Source: Foetidibacter luteolus
GTDB taxonomy: Bacteria; Bacteroidota; Bacteroidia; Chitinophagales; Chitinophagaceae
Assembly (NCBI RefSeq): GCF_009650435.1
Contig: NZ_VVIP01000052.1
Coordinates: forward strand, 83,974 to 147,973
DNA length: 64,000 bases
Direction of reading: 5' to 3'
Of the stretch, positions 60,482 to 64,000 are shown one piece after another. The position numbers and the translations under genes were made by a program. Position 1 is the first letter of the stretch. Every line of letters begins with the position of its first letter. The notes below the pieces were generated by a model. That model was not told where the DNA came from. It ran no database searches and was given only the letters and a program-made list of their open reading frames with translations.

Positions 60482-60981
60482 CGTAGGATGTATAATTACA
60501 AATTGTGGAGTATTCATAATTACTAAAACTAAAGAGAAAGTAATCCTTCAAGGTTCCGGAACTACATTATCAGGCGGCCGGAATTTTGAGAAGTGGGCGA
60601 GAGCCCCTGCGTCTTACGATGGCAGCATTGTTTCAGCGTTCCTTAATCCAGTAATGTATCCTGAAAGTACCGTTTACAGAATATGTATCACAAGCCCGGA
60701 ATAAACAAACATACCAGGTCTCAGCACTAACTGTACATGCCGGCTGAAACACAGCGCCTTTATTAACACCTAATCAAAGTTGAAAGAACCCATTGTCCAA
60801 AAAACATTTTTGGCCATGCCGGGAAGGTTATGCTTTCCATAGCATACGCCCGCCACTTGCTGTATGCGCTTACAGTGGCGGTGTTGGTGTTGGCTGTATA
60901 TAGGTAACGGCAGGTATTCCTATAGCCTGTGACATAAACACTTTGCCCGAATAGCATTTTACGTACGCTAAAAACAACCGT

Positions 60982-61194
60982 ATGAAAAAATTGTCGGCCC
61001 TTATGTATGAAAACCGGTTTTTGCCGGCAGGTGTCTTTAATCTTTTATTTTTTCTCCTGTTTTTTATTGCCGCTTATAATGGCAAAAAAAAACTTGCTCA
61101 CGATTGCTTAACACTTAACGCGGTATTGGTAGCCCTTTACTGCATCCAACACACTTTTCGGGTATTCGCCTTTGTTGCTTATGCAATGCATTAG
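60982..61194 (+). CDS. Small hydrophobic protein (70 aa), uncertain
   Basis: A 70-residue frame reading MKKLSALMYENRFLPAGVFNLLFFLLFFIAAYNGKKKL and then a second hydrophobic segment (LNAVLVALYCIQHTFRVFAFVAYAM). It predicts two membrane helices with a basic loop. I do not recognise the family. It lies 67 bases upstream of the adhesin gene. It could be a real small membrane protein or a chance frame; codon use is plausible but evidence is slight. Confidence 0.4.
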   Translation: MKKLSALMYENRFLPAGVFNLLFFLLFFIAAYNGKKKLAHDCLTLNAVLVALYCIQHTFRVFAFVAYAMH

Positions 61195-61261
61195 CTGTGC
61201 TTACTGCCAGCACTGGTGCGGCAAGGCGTAAAACCGTAATCAACTTTTGAAATGATAGTTT

Positions 61262-64000
61262 ATGAAACAAGCTTTAGCGGGTACCGTTAAAAAAAGCCTG
61301 GCCCATTCTATAAAAAATAATTTGTCAATAAATGCGCTGCCTTTTTTTGACAGCGCCGGTACATCCCGTCTTTCTTATTGCGGTAAAAGCATGCCGGGTA
61401 GCAGGCTTATTCTATACAGCCATAGTAGCTGCCATACCAGGTATATATTCTTAACTGTATTTGTCATGCTATTTGCCTTAAGCGGCCAGGCACAGCAACT
61501 GGAAATTTTTTCCGGCAGCGGCCCTGCGGGAAACGGGCCGTCTGCTAATTCCGGCGCCAGTACTTTTTACCGCAATACGGCTACCAGCGCCACTTTCACC
61601 GCTCATACGCCCACTCTTACTTATGCCTTAAGTTTTACCAATCAGCAATACACAACGGCAACCACCCCGGGTCTCACGGTAGGCGCCCAAAATACCGGTT
61701 CTACCTTAACTGCACTTGCAGCCGATGCCCTCCTTCAGCTTATGAATTCCAATGGCGGTGGTGTAAACAGTGAATATACTTCTAATCCATTTGGCTCTCC
61801 GGGTACAGACTTTTCAACTTCCAGCAATTACGGGTTTAAACTCAGTACAGATGCCGCTTACCAGCAGGAAGCCGGCGCTGCGCTTAATGCACGTAACTAT
61901 TACGGCGATATGACCATCACCTTCAGCAGGCCTGTATTAAACCCCGTCATTCACCTGGCAGGTATCGGCGGCGGTGGCAGAACAGTTAACTATGGTATGG
62001 GGTATTATACTGAATTTGAGATGAGCACTGCCGACGTTAACGCAGGCTATACACTTACAAGGCTTTCGGGTACCACTTATCTTAATGTAACCAGTACCGG
62101 TATTTTAAACAGCAGTACTACCCCTGCTTCCGTGCCTCCTTCTACCAGTACATATACCAGCCAGGCTGCCGGCAACAACGGCAGCGGTGGCAGTATCCGG
62201 GTAAATACCAACGGTACCTTCATAAGCAGCCTTACTTTCAGGGTTTATCTCCGTGGAGATGGCAGTGTGGGTACAGGCGCTGCATGGAACACAGGTAACC
62301 GCAGCGGCGACGGCTTTATGCTTTCTGTTTCACTGGGATTGTACAATGTTAACGGTACAGTGTACAACGATGCTAACGGGCTTACAGATAATACTGTAAA
62401 CGGAACAGGTTCAAACGGCGGCGGTCTTTTTGCCAACCTTGTAGATGCCAGTGGAATTGTTGTGTCGAGTGTAGCTGTTGCAGCGAATGGTACATATACG
62501 CTCAGCAATACCCCTGCCGGTAATTACACTATCATATTAACTACCACAACGGCCGCTGTAGGCAGTTCTCTTTCGGTTGCTACGCTGCCGGTAGGTTACG
62601 GCAGTACGGGTGAATTTGTTGGCGCAACTGCCGGCAACGATGGAACAGTGGACAGTAAACTGGCTGTAACCGTTACCAACGGTAATATAGCTAATGCTAA
62701 TTTAGGCATGCAGACAGGCTGGTACGACTTTGGCGATGCCCCGGCTTCTTTTGACTTAAATAGCGCCAGTAGTTCTGTGCCAGCACGTAACGGGCCTTCG
62801 TCTACCCTTTTAATGGGTACGCTGCCCGACTTTGAAACTGCTCCGGCGGCTGTTGCTAATGGCTCTGACAATAATGGCTCCAATGGTGATGGCGTCGATG
62901 AAGACGGCCAAACTACTCCTGCAGTCATTACCATTGGCAGCGCTTATTCAAGAACTATCACCTACACAAATACTTCCGGTACCAGCCGTACTGTTTACGG
63001 GTGGATAGATTTTAACAACAACGGCATTTTTGAAGCTGCTGAAGTAGCCTCTACACTTGGTACGGCAACAACAGGCGTTACCAATGGCACTACTTCACTA
63101 ACCTGGAGCGCTACCCAAACCAGGGATGCGCTGGCAGGTAACCTGTACATGCGTATCAGGGTTTCTGCATCAACCACCATGGCCGATAATGGCGCTACCG
63201 CTGTAGATGAACGGGCCATTGCGGATGGCGCTAACGGCGGTACTTACGGTACAGCATTTATTGGTGAGGTTGAAGATTACCGGGTTACAGTTACGGCTTT
63301 ATACGATATGGGTGATGTCCCGGCTTCCTACGAACGCAATGCATCCTCGGTTTCATTACCGGCCCGTAATGTTCCTTCCGCTACACTGCGCATCGGAACG
63401 ATTGATGATGCCGAATTTACCCCGGCCAGTGTTGCCTCTGGTTCAAACAACAATGGTTCCAACGGAGACGGTACGGAAGAAGATGGAGCCACTTCCCCGC
63501 CACCGGCCATTACCGCCGGTTTGGCTTATACGCTGCCGGTGACTGTTACCAATACTTCCGGCACTAACCGGGTGTTGCACGGTTGGGTTGATTTTAATAA
63601 CAATGGCATCTTTGAGGCCACTGAATACACCAGCGTTACGGTTAATACGGGAACCAATGGCGGCTCCGTAAACCTGGCGTGGACAAGCACCCAAACCCGC
63701 GACCTGACCGGTGTAAGCCTTTACATGCGGCTTCGCCTGGCTGCAGCCAACCTTGCGGATAACAGCGTAGCCGGCAGTGTGGATGAACGGGCTATTGCTG
63801 ATGGTGCAAGTACAGGTATTTATAGCACTACAGCCATAGGCGAGGTGGAAGATTACCGGGTTACAGTAAACCCTGGCTATGACATGGGCGATGCCCCGGC
63901 TTCTTACGAACTCAACAGTTCTTCAACCTCATTGCCAGCCCGTAATATTCCTTCCGCCACCCTGCGCATCGGAACGATTGATGATGTGGAGTTTACCCCG
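61262..64000 (+). CDS. Large secreted GEVED-repeat protein, 5' part (runs off window)
   Basis: The frame from ATG 61262 is open to the window end (over 900 codons). Residues 44-78 contain a signal peptide (LTVFVMLFALSGQAQQ), preceded by an unusually long N-terminal stretch; ATG 61391 gives a normal-length signal. The mature part is beta-rich with an SdrD-like domain (NVNGTVYNDANGLTDN), then GEVED repeats starting at about 62723, 63302 and 63878 (periods 579 and 576 bases), each with YDxGDxPASYE, NGDGxxEDG, WxDFNNNGIFE and IGEVEDYRVTV. This is typical of giant adhesins exported by the type IX system. The C-terminus is not visible. Confidence 0.9.
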   Translation, partial: MKQALAGTVKKSLAHSIKNNLSINALPFFDSAGTSRLSYCGKSMPGSRLILYSHSSCHTRYIFLTVFVMLFALSGQAQQLEIFSGSGPAGNGPSANSGASTFYRNTATSATFTAHTPTLTYALSFTNQQYTTATTPGLTVGAQNTGSTLTALAADALLQLMNSNGGGVNSEYTSNPFGSPGTDFSTSSNYGFKLSTDAAYQQEAGAALNARNYYGDMTITFSRPVLNPVIHLAGIGGGGRTVNYGMGYYTEFEMSTADVNAGYTLTRLSGTTYLNVTSTGILNSSTTPASVPPSTSTYTSQAAGNNGSGGSIRVNTNGTFISSLTFRVYLRGDGSVGTGAAWNTGNRSGDGFMLSVSLGLYNVNGTVYNDANGLTDNTVNGTGSNGGGLFANLVDASGIVVSSVAVAANGTYTLSNTPAGNYTIILTTTTAAVGSSLSVATLPVGYGSTGEFVGATAGNDGTVDSKLAVTVTNGNIANANLGMQTGWYDFGDAPASFDLNSASSSVPARNGPSSTLLMGTLPDFETAPAAVANGSDNNGSNGDGVDEDGQTTPAVITIGSAYSRTITYTNTSGTSRTVYGWIDFNNNGIFEAAEVASTLGTATTGVTNGTTSLTWSATQTRDALAGNLYMRIRVSASTTMADNGATAVDERAIADGANGGTYGTAFIGEVEDYRVTVTALYDMGDVPASYERNASSVSLPARNVPSATLRIGTIDDAEFTPASVASGSNNNGSNGDGTEEDGATSPPPAITAGLAYTLPVTVTNTSGTNRVLHGWVDFNNNGIFEATEYTSVTVNTGTNGGSVNLAWTSTQTRDLTGVSLYMRLRLAAANLADNSVAGSVDERAIADGASTGIYSTTAIGEVEDYRVTVNPGYDMGDAPASYELNSSSTSLPARNIPSATLRIGTIDDVEFTP

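Larger units (their letters stand above)
60088..60981. other. Large gap before the adhesin genes
   Basis: About 890 bases. A variant R1 core lies at 60125-60147. TACCTTTG at 60474-60481 is a good -7-like element. A frame without an ATG, GTG or TTG start runs through about 60515-60703 and is not annotated as a gene. A small hydrophobic protein begins at 60982. No RNA gene is recognised. Confidence 0.45.

Overview
The window reads as chromosome of a Bacteroidota bacterium, most likely a Chitinophagaceae relative. The evidence is a type IX secretion (T9SS) type B C-terminal domain, GEVED-repeat secreted proteins, TAnnTTTG-type promoter elements, a Wza/Wzc exporter whose Wzc ends in a Tyr/Gly tail, and many short intergenic repeats. 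The genus assignment is inference. Core genes are hflX, pyrC, cysC/D/N, pgk, a GAPDH gene and a tRNA-Glu.

Layout. 1-7 kb: the start of an RND efflux pump, its membrane fusion lipoprotein, a nucleosidase, a Rieske protein, a DUF3800 protein, hflX, and a small toxin-antitoxin-like pair whose larger gene carries an apparent 1-base deletion. 7-14 kb: a REC-HPt protein, two CheY-like receivers, and a tight three-gene unit (HEAT-repeat membrane protein, processive GT2 glycosyltransferase, LtaS/sulfatase-like membrane enzyme). 14-22 kb: a MutS-like ATPase, dihydroorotase, a Wzi/RemB-like outer-membrane barrel, a DUF6934 pair with an apparently lost C-terminus, and sulfate-activation genes cysC-cysD-cysN with a repeat element between cysD and cysN.

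22-45 kb is a surface-glycan locus: methyltransferase, epimerase, Wza, Wzc, then a run of small-molecule enzymes (2-hydroxyacid dehydrogenase, Gfo/Idh/MocA oxidoreductase, SIS isomerase, SDR, dehydroquinate-synthase-like cyclase, two YhcH-family proteins, NeuA-like cytidylyltransferase, HpcH/HpaI aldolase, inositol-monophosphatase-like phosphatase), a flippase, and three tandem DUF115/GT42-like putative CMP-sugar transferases. An acyltransferase and a GT-C-like membrane protein follow on the other strand. I read this as a possible undescribed route to a CMP-activated 2-keto-3-deoxy (ulosonic-type) acid in which a pyruvate aldolase replaces the usual PEP-dependent synthase and a cyclase-like enzyme takes part. 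This is inference from gene content.

45-64 kb: a CsgG-like secreted protein, a GT10 fucosyltransferase lying between near-identical 115-bp direct repeats, the gap and pgk genes, tRNA-Glu, a Panacea-type toxin-antitoxin pair, a T9SS cargo protein, housekeeping and membrane genes, an FAD-dependent oxidase, and the start of a very large GEVED adhesin that runs off the window.

A dispersed repeat family (about 15 full, partial or degenerate copies) occupies many gene-free gaps. A 123-bp palindromic element with a perfect 10-bp flanking duplication looks like a recently inserted miniature transposon.
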